Shown one piece after another: positions 17,501 to 25,352 of a stretch of DNA of 39,884 nucleotides (its first letter is position 1; the number at the start of each line of letters is the position of its first letter). A program made the position numbers and the translations under genes. Under the pieces are notes generated by a model that searched no databases, had not been told where the DNA came from, and was given only the letters and a program-made list of their open reading frames with translations. The DNA is from Knoellia flava TL1 (lineage in GTDB: Bacteria; Actinomycetota; Actinomycetes; Actinomycetales; Dermatophilaceae), in contig NZ_AVPI01000015.1 of NCBI RefSeq assembly GCF_000768675.1, positions 1 through 39,884 of the forward strand, written 5' to 3'.

Positions 17501-18970
17501 CGCGGCGAGGAGCGCCTGCACGTCGAGCTTGCCCTCGCCCCAGACGTTGTTGTTGGCGGCGGTGCCACCGCAGGTGAGGTCGCTCGTGTCCGTCGCGGTC
17601 TGGTTGAGCAGGGCCCGGGTGCCGGGGATGTCACCGACGAGGGCCGGTGCCGCACTCCAGAGGAGGGCGACGGCTCCGGCGACGTGCGGCGAGGCCATCG
17701 ACGTGCCGTTGGCGGTGCCGTAGCCACCGCCCGGGAGCGAGGAGCGCACGGCCACACCGGGTGCGGCGATGTTGGGCTTGACGGCGCCGTCCTGCCCGGC
17801 GCCGCGGGCCGAGAAGCTCGCGATGCGGCCGGAGGAGTCGAACGCGCCGGCGGAGTAGTTGCTGATGCGGGAGCCAGGGCTGCCGCTCGTCGTGCAGCCG
17901 GGGCCGCTGTTGCCGTTGGACCACTGGCCGAAGATGCCGGCGGCCTCCCACGCGAGGGTGATGTCCTCCATGAAGGGGGCGGTCGACGGGTTGCGCGAGC
18001 CCCATGAGTTGTTGATGACGTGCGGGCGCTTCGTCGGGTCGGGCGCGCTGCCGTCGAGCCGGGTCGGCGCGAGCATCCACTGGCCGGACTCCATGAGGTC
18101 GGCGTCGGCGCAGGTGCTGCAGCCGTTGGCCTCGATCCAGTTGGCGTCGGGCGCGACACCGATCTGGTTGGTGCCGTCGCCGCCGAGCATCGTGCCCATC
18201 GTGTGGGTGCCATGGCCGTCGGTGTCGCACGGGTCGCCGGCCGCGTTGCAGTCGCCGCTGGAGTCGAAGAAGTTGTAGTTGTTGTCGAGGGCGCCGCCGG
18301 GCAGGAGTCCGCGGTACTTGGACTTGAGCGCCGGGTGGGTGACGTCGGTGCCGGAGTCGATGCTCGCGACGGTGATGCCCTGACCCTTGATGCCGGTGGC
18401 CCAGACGTCGTCGGCGTTGATGGCGGCGATGCCCCACTCGACCGCGTTCGTGCCCTTGTCGCTGGCGGCGGTCATGCGCTCGGGCTTCTCGAGCTCAAGG
18501 ACGGCCGTCTCACGGATCTGGGAGACCTCGGCGTTGGCGGCGAGGGATTTCGCGAGCTCCTCGGTGCCGCCGCGGACGAGGACGGCGTTGCTGATCCAGT
18601 AGGAGGTGTGGTCGATGCTTGCCTTGGTCAGCTGGGCGCGGACGTCGGCCTGGGAGGCGTCGGCCTGCTTGCGGAGGGCGTCGTGAACGGCGACGCCACG
18701 CTTGGCCCAGTCCTTCTCCGCGCTGGCGGCGCGCAGGTCGGCGCGGTCGGCGAAGCGGACCCAGAAGTCGGCGGTCTTCTGCTCGTCGAGCTGCTTGGCG
18801 ACGGCTGCGGTGAGCTTGGCGTCCGGGTCTGGTGCGGCCGACGGAGTCGTTGCTGCCTGCGGTGTTGCTGATGCCGGGAGGCTGCCGAACCCCCATGTCG
18901 CCATGAGCAGGGCGAGCACTGCGAGAACGGCTGTGCCCAGCCGCCCGGAACGTTCGGGATGGGATCGCAT
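14528..18970 (-). CDS. Secreted subtilisin-like (S8) protease with accessory C-terminal domains
   Basis: 1480 residues from the ATG at 18970 with GGAGGT five bases upstream; the open frame beyond it is not credible. Signal peptide about 1-36 (LGTAVLAVLALLMATWGFGSLPASA), prodomain to about 170, then the S8 domain with Asp205 (VASIDSGTDV), His253 (DGHGTH), the oxyanion Asn354 (NGNSGPG) and Ser424 (NGTSMASPH). Downstream are two carboxypeptidase-regulatory-like Ig folds (GHVAGTVTANGAPVSGAQ; VSGVVTLGAGGPVVPNA), a domain related to secreted-protease adhesion modules, a third regulatory-like fold, a beta-propeller-like region (WGVGVGDGTVWLSDPEAV to DGDGNVWAANQVTG), and a malectin-type carbohydrate-binding domain at the end (NTLKVQE). 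No LPxTG or membrane anchor, so it is released. Confidence 0.92.
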   Translation of the reverse strand: MRSHPERSGRLGTAVLAVLALLMATWGFGSLPASATPQAATTPSAAPDPDAKLTAAVAKQLDEQKTADFWVRFADRADLRAASAEKDWAKRGVAVHDALRKQADASQADVRAQLTKASIDHTSYWISNAVLVRGGTEELAKSLAANAEVSQIRETAVLELEKPERMTAASDKGTNAVEWGIAAINADDVWATGIKGQGITVASIDSGTDVTHPALKSKYRGLLPGGALDNNYNFFDSSGDCNAAGDPCDTDGHGTHTMGTMLGGDGTNQIGVAPDANWIEANGCSTCADADLMESGQWMLAPTRLDGSAPDPTKRPHVINNSWGSRNPSTAPFMEDITLAWEAAGIFGQWSNGNSGPGCTTSGSPGSRISNYSAGAFDSSGRIASFSARGAGQDGAVKPNIAAPGVAVRSSLPGGGYGTANGTSMASPHVAGAVALLWSAAPALVGDIPGTRALLNQTATDTSDLTCGGTAANNNVWGEGKLDVQALLAAAPVGNAGHVAGTVTANGAPVSGAQVRIAGPTTRSLTTGTDGSFDVAVSAGDYTVTTSAFGYLTSTRTASVAEGETVRIDVALEAAPRHTVSGVVTLGAGGPVVPNATVTLASQIPSVTTGSDGRYSIADVPEGTYTLAVSIGGCAAPYSRELVVDGDETADVALSGRADDYGYTCTVGTGGYLQGSTLTSLTGDEKALEVPLPWSFPFYGDRYAKAFVSTNGHVNFLAPATVYSNATLPRPAAPNAAIYPFWDDLNVDATAGVWTGTATVGGVEAFVIEWRNVRLFSDANARANFSVALLRNGRVVMGYGPMTEAKPALTGTSATVGIENATGTVAWQYAYNTAGSVSPNMALTFVPPATGTLTGTVTDANDRLPVADAKVTITPETGDPIVLRTAEDGTYAKVLSLGTYAVTVESENYVTESTSVTFDGDGDTAEFSPALRTGIATITGKTSYDWGVLGDGDKRRETFTVKNTGTAPLELSIAESGRRTAASAERPASLGATALRTATKQDSTARSTKGLFSATQRAAQKSLVGPTATGDVLKTWASGLDVAWGVGVGDGTVWLSDPEAVTNNRFTADGALQQSFSGDWGGTWNGDLARNTRTGEMCQVNVGGDNAIVCFDPETGAESSRIDGAEWSSVSQRGLAYNEADDVFYVGGWNEGVVYTVAGPSHDTPGATLGSCEPAEPGIAGLGYNPESDTVWMVPSAETGTVFYQLSTTDCSTLRTVAYPSSEEFPGAGLEVDGDGNVWAANQVTGDAYLVDVGDPIVTDVPWLTVAPQTTTIAVGETKTFTVDVDASLAEPGVWTGALRMSTGAGRVKAVSVPFTVVISAYQVGVDTGGAASQGKDLFLWQGDRAFSAGGWGYVGSGTRVVTTNKPVAGTDDPRLFQTQRLGAMTYRFDEAPAGTYAVEFGFAELANVKTGKHQFDVKVNGAYVIVGKDIAKDAGTFTADLDSITVEHGGGMLTVEFIPRKAMGDPVVNTLKVQERSDL

Positions 18971-19300
18971 GCAACCTCCGTCAACTAGCCCGGAGGGGCG
19001 TCCGGGACGCGGGAAACGCCCCCGCGATCGAGGACGTGGCCTCACGCTGGCAGTGGACAGCGCTGCAGGACAGGGCGGTTCGGGGTCAGGCAACGGGCAG
19101 GTTCCGGGTGGTCCGTCGCGGTCAGTCCGGGCAGGTTCGGGTCGGTTCTCGGGCAGTCCGGTCAGCCTCGTGCTCGCACGGGGTGGCGTCTTTGCCAACT
19201 ACTGACCTGTAGCGAACCCGCTGCTTACTCGCGCACCCCTAGGTTCTGGTCATTGGGTGGAACATTCACATGGCTGTCTCTGGGGATGGAGAAAACTGTC
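18971..19300. other. Divergent regulatory gap, protease and winged-helix gene
   Basis: 330 bp without a convincing gene. It holds the start regions of both divergent genes. Around 19090-19160 there are direct repeats of GGGCAGGTTC and of CAGTCCGG-type words (GTCCGTCGCGGTCAGTCCGG, GGCAGTCCGGTCAG), which could bind the adjacent winged-helix regulator. Near the right end ACTGACCTGTAGCGAAC is less GC-rich, as promoters are. No operator can be assigned with certainty. Confidence 0.35.
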
Positions 19301-19840
19301 ATGAGTTCGGGACCAGTCGCGAGCACGCTCGTCCTCTGCGTGGGGCTGCCACTTCAGGAGGTGGCTGCCCTGGCCGGCGCGGTGAGACGCGGAACCCTCG
19401 TCCTTGCCGCGGGTGACGCCGAGTCGGCGTGGGAGCTGCTGCGGTCACCGGCGGTGGAGCGCGGAGGCGCTGCGCCGACGGTTGTCGCCTCCGAGCCGGT
19501 GGCGGCTGCTCCGGTGGTTGCGGCTGGGCAGACTCTCAAGGTCGGGCGGCTGACCATCGACGGGCGGTCGCGCGAGGTGTTGTGCGGTGAGGAGCCGGTG
19601 CACCTGTCTGCGCGCGAGTTCGACCTCTTGTTCCTGCTGGCGTCGGACGTTCAGCGGGCATGGCCGTTCGCCGCGCTCGTCCAGGCGCTGTGGCACACCG
19701 ACTACCTCGGCGACCACGACCAGCTCGCTTCGACGGTGAAGCGCCTGCGCAAGCGGCTCGGTCGGGACGCGGGATGCGTCGTGCACTCGGTGCACGGTGT
19801 CGGCTACCGACTCGTCGATACGGAGTCCGCGGTCGCGTAG
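19301..19840 (+). CDS. Winged-helix (OmpR/PhoB-type) regulator without a receiver
   Basis: 179 residues from the ATG at 19301, preceded at 10 bases by TGGAG; an in-frame ATG at 19286 is an alternative. The C-terminal half is a complete OmpR/PhoB-type DNA-binding domain (KVGRLTIDGRSREVLCGEEPVHLSAREFDLLFLLASD ... STVKRLRKRLGRDAGCVVHSVHGVGYRLV). The N-terminal 80 residues have a short beta-helix stretch (STLVLCVGLPLQEVAALAGAV) but no phospho-acceptor Asp pattern, so it is not a normal response regulator. Divergent from the secreted subtilase, it may control it. This is inference from position only. Confidence 0.82.
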   Translation: MSSGPVASTLVLCVGLPLQEVAALAGAVRRGTLVLAAGDAESAWELLRSPAVERGGAAPTVVASEPVAAAPVVAAGQTLKVGRLTIDGRSREVLCGEEPVHLSAREFDLLFLLASDVQRAWPFAALVQALWHTDYLGDHDQLASTVKRLRKRLGRDAGCVVHSVHGVGYRLVDTESAVA

Positions 19841-19905
19841 GAGGGGGCGTGCTGCTCTCTCGGAAGGCGGGCTGCCGCTGTGTGCCGCGGAGGGGTGTCT
19901 TTGCT

Positions 19906-20418
19906 TCAGAAGGTGAAGCGCGTGCAGTCCGTCGGGAACGCGAACCACGCCATCGCCCGATGCGGCGTGATGACCCGAAGGCCACCGCCGTCCTCGCCCG
20001 ACCACGAGTCGGGGCCGGGGGAGTAGCCGCTCGCCTTGTACTTGAGGAACGCCTCGGACAGTCGCTTGCCCAGGTCGTCGGCGTCGGCCCGGGTGGCCGT
20101 GGACTCGCCCTCGACGATGACGACCTCGGTGCCGCTCTCGAGCGTCAGCGTGACGGCGGGGTTGCGTTCGACGTTGCGCGTATGCCGTGTCGTCGGCGCC
20201 CCGTCGTACCAGAATCTCCCGTCGAGCCAGACTCCCCAGCGCGGCACGGAGTGCGGGGTGCCGTCGGGTCGGACGCTGGTGAGCCAGTAGTGCAGCGAGT
20301 CGACGAGCCGCGGCTCGACATCGGACCAGGCCAGCTGCCCCTTGGCGGTCGTCGGGAGGCCGTATCCGTCAGGGATGACCGGCCGGTCAGCGGTGGGTTC
20401 GGTTGATGTGGCATCCAT
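19906..20418 (-). CDS. Pyridoxamine 5'-phosphate oxidase-fold (PPOX) protein
   Basis: 170 residues. The split-barrel flavin fold is shown by HYWLTSVRPDGTPHSVPRWGVWLDGRFWYDGAPTTRHTRNVERNPAVTLTLESGTEVVIVEGE, the standard pattern of PPOX and F420-binding reductase-like proteins, and by a C-terminal W-F-A-F stretch. Substrate and cofactor (FMN, F420 or heme) cannot be read. It is convergent with the winged-helix gene; I saw no obvious terminator in the 65-bp gap. It contains one octamer, read as Arg-His-Thr. Confidence 0.85.
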   Translation of the reverse strand: MDATSTEPTADRPVIPDGYGLPTTAKGQLAWSDVEPRLVDSLHYWLTSVRPDGTPHSVPRWGVWLDGRFWYDGAPTTRHTRNVERNPAVTLTLESGTEVVIVEGESTATRADADDLGKRLSEAFLKYKASGYSPGPDSWSGEDGGGLRVITPHRAMAWFAFPTDCTRFTF

Positions 20419-20573
20419 GAATCGACGCTACGCCTGAGGTCCGACACCGGAGAGGACATCGCTCCGGCGGCATTCCGCGGGACGCTCAGCGAGCTGCGTG
20501 AACCCGTCTCGTCGGGGCCGCACATCACATATGGTGAGGCGGCCACAAGGGCAGCGGGGGAACGGGGACGGAC
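20419..20573. other. Divergent gap between PPOX and lipoprotein genes
   Basis: 155 bp, with promoter regions expected for both. Near 20523 CACATCACATATGGTGAGGC is locally AT-rich and could hold the -10 of the rightward lipoprotein gene. Nothing firmer can be said. Confidence 0.3.
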
Positions 20574-21017
20574 ATGAGCATGTTGCGACGTGGCAATTTG
20601 GTGGCGGTGATGCTGCTGAGCGGCCTCACCCTGACTGCGTGCGGAAGTGACTCGCAGGACAACGCGCAGCCGAGTGCAGCCAAGGACTCCGTATCCCCTC
20701 AGGCGTCACCCTCGCCCACCCCGAGCGCCACCATCCCGTCGCCTACTTCCACCGACACCAGCGTGGAGTCGCTCGGCGAGCAGATGGGCGCCAAGATCGC
20801 CTTCTACGCCGTGGCCAAGGCAGCAGGCATGACTGAGTCCGCGAAGATGGACGAACTGGCCGCCGGCATCTGCAGCCGGATCGGGGCGGGGAAGCCCGAG
20901 GACGTGGGGCCCTGGATGAAGGACACCTTCAAGCTCGAGGGCGACGTGGCCGCGAAGGTCGCCGTCACCGCGATCGAGGTCCAGTGTCCCGAGTTCAAGT
21001 CGAAGATGGGTCTTTAG
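20574..21017 (+). CDS. Small lipoprotein, DUF732-like
   Basis: 147 residues. A basic start (MSMLRRGN) and hydrophobic segment end in LTACGS, a lipobox with Cys23. A Pro/Ser/Thr linker (about 30-62) is followed by a helical domain with two cysteines (ELAAGICSRIGAGKPEDVGPWM ... TAIEVQCPEFKSKMGL), similar in layout to mycobacterial DUF732 proteins. Probably anchored on the outer membrane face of the plasma membrane. No partner gene is evident. Confidence 0.72.
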   Translation: MSMLRRGNLVAVMLLSGLTLTACGSDSQDNAQPSAAKDSVSPQASPSPTPSATIPSPTSTDTSVESLGEQMGAKIAFYAVAKAAGMTESAKMDELAAGICSRIGAGKPEDVGPWMKDTFKLEGDVAAKVAVTAIEVQCPEFKSKMGL

Positions 21018-21110
21018 CCCGCCCGGACGTCCCCTGGTGAATCCGGGTCCTGGAGAACGCGTTCCCTGTGACGCCTTTGCAAGGACCGGGAGCAGTCCCG
21101 CCGCGCGCAG

Positions 21111-22076
21111 TTACGCCCCTCGCGCGCGACCTCTCACGACGACACCCGGCTCGAGCCGACCGCCGCCATAGCCCGCCTCGGCCAGCGCCTTGGGGTGGGC
21201 GAGCGGGAGGTACTGGCCGAAGCGCACCGTCACCGTCTCGTCCTTGCCGACCTCGACGCCGCTGACCGATCCCTCGACCATGAGCGCCGGTGCCGCGAAC
21301 GTCTGCACGACGTCGGCCGGCAGTGCCAGCAGCCCGAACGTCGCTGCCGTGATCGTGATCCGGCCCTCGCCGTCACGGATGCCCTTGCCCGACCAGCTCT
21401 GCCGGAGCAGCCCGGAGAACGCCTCGTCGAGCGACTGGGTGGCGACCTCGCCGGTCGTCTCGATGCCGCGGTTGACGTGGAACATCCGCGCGAGCGCCGG
21501 TGTCTGGCCGTCGTCCTGGGGGTCGAAGTGCAGGTTCGTCTTCGCGCCGGGACCGATGAGCGGCAGTCCGTGGACGGCATACGAGAGGCGGACGGTGGCA
21601 CGTCCGGGACCGGAGTCCTCCTCCTTGCCGTCCTCGTTGAGGCGGGCCCACTGGCCGAGGGTAACGTCGAGTCCGGAGTACTCGGCGCGGATGCCGACCT
21701 GGTGCAGGACCTCGAGCCCGTGCTGGCTCAGGCGCTTGCTCGCGTCGTCGGAGAGGCGGTAGGTGCCGTCGTCGTCGCGCTCGACGCCCTCCCAGCGGCG
21801 GCTCTCGTCCTCGTATGCCGTGAGCCGCTCGGTGTTGCGCGCCCGGACCGCGCCGCTCGCGGCGAAGACCTCGACCTGGCCGCGGCTGCTGCCGATGGCG
21901 TAGCCGTGGGGGACCTGGGCGGTGCCGCGGACGTCGATGTCGAGGACCTTGGCGATGGCCCGGGTCGTCTCGTCGTGCTCCTTGAGGCAGGGCGCGGTGT
22001 GGGACACGACCGGGCTGGTGCGCGGAATGTCGGGGAGTTCGACCTTGAAGTCGATCTCGTTGAATGTCAGTGGCAT
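21111..22076 (-). CDS. Hypothetical partner of the caspase-like gene
   Basis: 321 residues from the ATG at 22076 (AAGGAA upstream), beginning MPLTFNEIDFKVELPDIPRTSPVV. No signal peptide or membrane segment. It has long beta-rich stretches, such as VRLSYAVHGLPLIGPGAKTNLHFDPQDDGQ and GEGRITITAATFGLLALP, and ends with PGVVVRGRARGA. I do not recognise a family. It follows the DUF6345-type gene by 38 bp on the same strand, so they are likely co-transcribed. It could be a regulator, substrate or structural partner of the protease-like protein. Confidence 0.72.
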   Translation of the reverse strand: MPLTFNEIDFKVELPDIPRTSPVVSHTAPCLKEHDETTRAIAKVLDIDVRGTAQVPHGYAIGSSRGQVEVFAASGAVRARNTERLTAYEDESRRWEGVERDDDGTYRLSDDASKRLSQHGLEVLHQVGIRAEYSGLDVTLGQWARLNEDGKEEDSGPGRATVRLSYAVHGLPLIGPGAKTNLHFDPQDDGQTPALARMFHVNRGIETTGEVATQSLDEAFSGLLRQSWSGKGIRDGEGRITITAATFGLLALPADVVQTFAAPALMVEGSVSGVEVGKDETVTVRFGQYLPLAHPKALAEAGYGGGRLEPGVVVRGRARGA

Positions 22077-22114
22077 GGCTGGTTCCTTGGGTCTCGGGCG
22101 CGGCTGGGGCGCGG

Positions 22115-22798
22115 TCAGCAGGTGCCGCGCGCGGTCCAGAAGGACCGGTTGCTCACGGGGTCGGTGGTCTCGGCGACGCGCAGCCGCTCGTTGTAGGTGG
22201 GGGCGCCGGGGGCCTCGGCCCGCAGGTAGGCCCACTGCACGTTGCTGCCCTCGACGATCTCGTTGGCCTCGGCCCACGCCTCGCGCACCGGCATGTCGAT
22301 CTTGAAGAGCCAGCTCAGCGGGCCGTAGAAGAACCACGCGGCATACATGGCGAACCACTGGCCGCGGGCGTTCTGGCCGCCGCCGGAGTAGCTGCTGTTG
22401 TGGAAGCCGAGCATGTAGTGGAGGCGTGAGAAGGCGGGGATCCAGCGGCCGACGCTGTTGTCAGAGCCGTGGTGGAGCAGGTCGCACGCGTGCGTCGCGA
22501 AGATCTCGAGGTCGTTCTTGCCGAAGTCGACGGCCTCGCTCGTGTCGACGCTGCCGCCCCAGACGAGGAAGCCGTCCTGCCAGCCGTGCGAGCTCATCTG
22601 CATCGCGTCGACCTGATCGCTGCGTTGCATCGTGCTCGCGGTCGTGACGAAGTCGGACTCCTTGACGTCGCTCTCGCCGTGGTTCTGGGTCCAGTCGAAC
22701 TCGGCGAGGCCGCCGAGCGTCGACGCGAAGCCCTCAGCCTCGAGACGGCGGCCGTCGATGCCGTCCTTGATCCACCACGACCCCACGTACTTGGCCAT
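22115..22798 (-). CDS. Caspase-like (clan CD motif) protein, DUF6345-type
   Basis: 227 residues from the ATG at 22798 (AAGGGAG seven bases upstream). It resembles the DUF6345 family. Two motifs fit the cysteine-protease clan CD dyad: MQMSSHGW, where His71-Gly72 follows a hydrophobic strand, and DLEIFATHACDLL, where Cys105 follows a second strand. Between and after them are strands expected of a caspase/gingipain fold (DGFLVWGG; YMLGFHNSSYSG). The N-terminus MAKYVGSWW lacks a signal peptide, so it would be cytosolic. Activity is inferred from the motif pair only. It is followed by the hypothetical partner gene. Confidence 0.72.
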   Translation of the reverse strand: MAKYVGSWWIKDGIDGRRLEAEGFASTLGGLAEFDWTQNHGESDVKESDFVTTASTMQRSDQVDAMQMSSHGWQDGFLVWGGSVDTSEAVDFGKNDLEIFATHACDLLHHGSDNSVGRWIPAFSRLHYMLGFHNSSYSGGGQNARGQWFAMYAAWFFYGPLSWLFKIDMPVREAWAEANEIVEGSNVQWAYLRAEAPGAPTYNERLRVAETTDPVSNRSFWTARGTC

Positions 22799-22898
22799 GT
22801 CGTGCTCCCTTGCGTTCCCCTGCGCCGTCACGGTGACGGCTACAGCGAGAAGGAGGCCGACGTATGCCGCCCAGATACGTTCCGGACGCGGCTTCCGG

Positions 22899-23237
22899 TC
22901 AGCGCTTGGCTGCGCTGCCCTTGGAGTGCTCGACGGTGTAGCGCTTGGCGCTGCTTGCAGTCTTGGCGGCCATCGCGGCGTCGAGGTCGATGTCCAGGAC
23001 GTCGGCGAAGCGCAGCAGGTAGGTCATCACGTCGGCGACCTCATCGCGGACGGCCTGTCCGCGGTCGGTGCTCATGATCGCGGCGGATTCCTCGGGCGTC
23101 AGCCACTGAAAGATCTCCACGAGCTCCGACGCCTCGACGCTCAGAGCCATCGCGAGGTTCTTGGGGGTGTGGAACTGCTGCCACTCCCGCTCCTCGGCGA
23201 ACGTGCGGATCCGGTCGGTCCAGTCGCTCGTCTCCAT
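22899..23237 (-). CDS. MazG-like nucleotide pyrophosphohydrolase
   Basis: 112 residues, a single MazG/RS21-C6-type domain. The metal motif is complete: LSVEASELVEIFQW (Glu-x2-Glu at 35-40) and DEVADVMTYLLRFADVLDI (Glu-x3-Asp). It should hydrolyse a (d)NTP to the monophosphate. The start lies 7 bases after the stop of the nuclease-helicase gene, so the two are one operon. In this company a role in draining nucleotides during phage infection is possible, but house-cleaning of damaged nucleotides is the known default for the family. Confidence 0.9.
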   Translation of the reverse strand: METSDWTDRIRTFAEEREWQQFHTPKNLAMALSVEASELVEIFQWLTPEESAAIMSTDRGQAVRDEVADVMTYLLRFADVLDIDLDAAMAAKTASSAKRYTVEHSKGSAAKR

Positions 23238-23244
23238 GGATGTC

Positions 23245-25128
23245 CTACTCGTCGTCGCTGAGTCGTCCCGGGATGAGCGACTCGAGGTGGGACTGGGTCT
23301 CGGGGTCGGTCGAAAAGATGACCACCGACCGCATGCCGCGCGTCATCAACACCTTGTAGACGTTGCGGACCAGTCGATCGAAGTCATCATCACCGACCGT
23401 CTTGCGACTGCGGAAATCCGGGTCCTTGCTCGCGTCACGCACAGTGACCCAGCGACCGTCGCGCCACACGAGGTCGGGGCCGATGATGACTCCGGCGTGG
23501 TCATACTCGAAGCCCTGGGCCGTGTAGACGCACCCGATCTGGCCGAACCCTGCGGGGTCCGTGGCCCAGAGCGCTGCGGGCGGCGCCCCACCGACCGAGC
23601 GCTCACCGCGAAGGTTCCACGGACGCGCCCAGTCGCCGATCGCGACGTCGGGGACGAGCGTTCCGTCGGGCTGTGGGTCGCTCCACGGCCAGGCGTATCC
23701 AGCGGCGATCCGGGCGGTCAGCCCGTCCTCCTGGTGCTTCCGCAACCAGGTCTCCATCTCCTCCGGAGAATTTGCCGTTCGAAGCTCGAAGCGCGGGTCG
23801 CCGGGCCACACCGAGGGCGTGCCACCCTCGAGGCCGAGCAGCTGCTGCACCCATGAGACGTAGACCTCCGAGCCTCCGCTGCGGAACTGGTCGTCGAGGC
23901 TGATACGACGGACACGAAGGCCGCGCTCGACTGCGTACTCCTCGATCTCGTCCGCGGTGCCCAGCTCGCCGGGGCGCACGACTTGGTGGTCATCGAGCAG
24001 GAAGACGGGGACACGAGCGGCGTCGACGAGCTCTTCGATCTGCCGCCGCGCGACGAGCCGCACCTCCTTGCGCGTGTATCGGTTGACCGAGGTCTCGCGG
24101 AGGCGGTGGGCCTCGTCAAGGATGAGGCAGTCGAGGCCGTTCTTCTCGGCATCCATGAACGAGTTGAAGTAGGCGAAGAGCTTCTGCACCCTCGGTGCTC
24201 GCTTCCCTGCCACCTTTCTCAGGGTCTGGGTGAACGACCGCGACCCCGTCGCGTGCATCACGGAGCGGCCCTGCCGGGCCAGCTCGCCCATGACGGACAG
24301 GGCGATCACGGACTTGCCACTGCCGGGGCCACCGGTCACGATGACGACCGTCTTGGTGTCCGCGCCCCGCGCCTGGCTCACGCCATGAAGCACCTGCTCG
24401 TAGGCCAACCGCTGCTCGTCGAGGAGGGTGAACATCTCGCGCTGCTGGACCTCTTCGGCCGCTACGGCCAAGAGGTGACGACTGGGCGCGATGCGGCTCG
24501 CAAGAAGCGCGTCCGCCGTCGCGGCGCCGGGCTCGGGCGCCAAGTGCTTGCGGAGGAAGTCGACGAAGTCTCCTCGCCGTTGGCCAGTGAAGACGCGTGA
24601 GCGCGAGCCACTCGGGGCGGCGACGACGTCACCGACACCCGCATCGGTGGCGTTGTGCAGATATGCCGCCCCGACGAGCGAATGCTCGTTCTCGGCCAGG
24701 TAAGTGGTGAAGTCTCGAAGGTAGTCGCAGTAGCCGTCGACTTGCAGGCCGGGGTGGAGGTACTCGCGCTTGATGTGTGGAGCGACTCGGAAGAGGGTGT
24801 CCGACCCCTCGATGCCCTCGGCTTCGCTCCACTGCTTGAGCTCCACGACGACGAACGAAGGCTTGCCGCTTGTCGGGTGCTGGCCGGCGAGGACGACATC
24901 AGCACGCTTGCTCGTGAGCGGCAGACGGTACTCGAGAAGCACCTCGACGTGGCCCAGCCCAGCGTCTATGAGGTCGGCACGCAGCGCAGGGATCGAGCGC
25001 TCCCACGAGTGACGCTCACTGGGGGATGGGCGGTGTCCAACCTGGATAGCCATCTGCTCCGCCAGTCGATCAGCAAGATGAGCCTCGAGTGCCGACAGCC
25101 CGTCGACGGAGGTGCGAAGCAAGTGCAC
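23245..25128 (-). CDS. PD-(D/E)XK nuclease fused to DUF2075 helicase
   Basis: 627 residues from a GTG at 25128; no other start codon exists upstream before the stop. The N-terminal domain has a PD-(D/E)XK nuclease core (Glu66, Asp77 in SKRADVVL, Glu96-Leu-Lys98 in VVVELKQW). The helicase domain follows with Walker A GGPGSGKS (266-273), Walker B LILDEAHRL (Asp338-Glu339), an RSGG arginine-type segment, and a late VYTAQGFEYDHAGVIIG (motif V-like). DUF2075 proteins are superfamily-1-type and often sit in defence contexts. It leads the operon with the MazG-like gene. A nucleic-acid-cutting anti-invader role is the best inference. The region upstream has an in-frame GAGTTACTTCGT stretch without a start, so the true N-terminus might be slightly different. 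Confidence 0.88.
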   Translation of the reverse strand: MHLLRTSVDGLSALEAHLADRLAEQMAIQVGHRPSPSERHSWERSIPALRADLIDAGLGHVEVLLEYRLPLTSKRADVVLAGQHPTSGKPSFVVVELKQWSEAEGIEGSDTLFRVAPHIKREYLHPGLQVDGYCDYLRDFTTYLAENEHSLVGAAYLHNATDAGVGDVVAAPSGSRSRVFTGQRRGDFVDFLRKHLAPEPGAATADALLASRIAPSRHLLAVAAEEVQQREMFTLLDEQRLAYEQVLHGVSQARGADTKTVVIVTGGPGSGKSVIALSVMGELARQGRSVMHATGSRSFTQTLRKVAGKRAPRVQKLFAYFNSFMDAEKNGLDCLILDEAHRLRETSVNRYTRKEVRLVARRQIEELVDAARVPVFLLDDHQVVRPGELGTADEIEEYAVERGLRVRRISLDDQFRSGGSEVYVSWVQQLLGLEGGTPSVWPGDPRFELRTANSPEEMETWLRKHQEDGLTARIAAGYAWPWSDPQPDGTLVPDVAIGDWARPWNLRGERSVGGAPPAALWATDPAGFGQIGCVYTAQGFEYDHAGVIIGPDLVWRDGRWVTVRDASKDPDFRSRKTVGDDDFDRLVRNVYKVLMTRGMRSVVIFSTDPETQSHLESLIPGRLSDDE

Positions 25129-25287
25129 GAAGGGTCCCCAAGCAGCACGAAGTAACTCGTGCGGGTGGGGGCATATCCGTGGGAAGCCCGTCGGGCCGCA
25201 ATGACGAGGTCAGGCTATGACACGGAGGCGCCGTCGTCGCGAGTCCACGCCAACGCCGACTGGTCCCGCTAGTTCTCAGGCTGGGTC

Positions 25288-25338
25288 CGGGCCCGCCGAG
25301 AGGAATACTGCCCTTCAGATACGAAGGCAGCGGGCCCG
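25288..25338. repeat. Nested inverted repeat beside a weak island-repeat copy
   Basis: CGGGCCCGC (25288-25296) pairs with GCGGGCCCG (25330-25338), and inside it CTGC-CTTC (25308-25316, one base bulged) pairs with GAAGGCAG (25323-25330). The structure ends directly at GCGTCACACCGCC (25338-25350), a 13-base match to the island repeat. A terminator is one reading, a recombination hairpin another. Confidence 0.5.
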
Positions 25339-25350
25339 CGTCACACCGCC
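25338..25350 (+). repeat. Island direct repeat, weak copy
   Basis: GCGTCACACCGCC matches 13 bases of the repeat found at 28925, 32241, 32904 and 33984, and has the same orientation, but it lacks the following CGCG. It stands right before the decayed exporter fragment. Confidence 0.35.
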
Positions 25351-25352
25351 CA

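Noticed and set aside
14351-18007. A rightward open frame of over 1200 codons antisense to the subtilase gene
   Set aside because: Its translation is rich in Arg, Gly and Val without domains, and it mirrors the third-position GC bias of the protease gene. The minus-strand reading has catalytic motifs, a signal peptide and a ribosome site.
25338-25350. Treating the 13-base match as a full island repeat copy
   Set aside because: It lacks the CGCG half and could be chance in GC-rich DNA. It is listed only as a weak copy because of its place next to the decayed gene.
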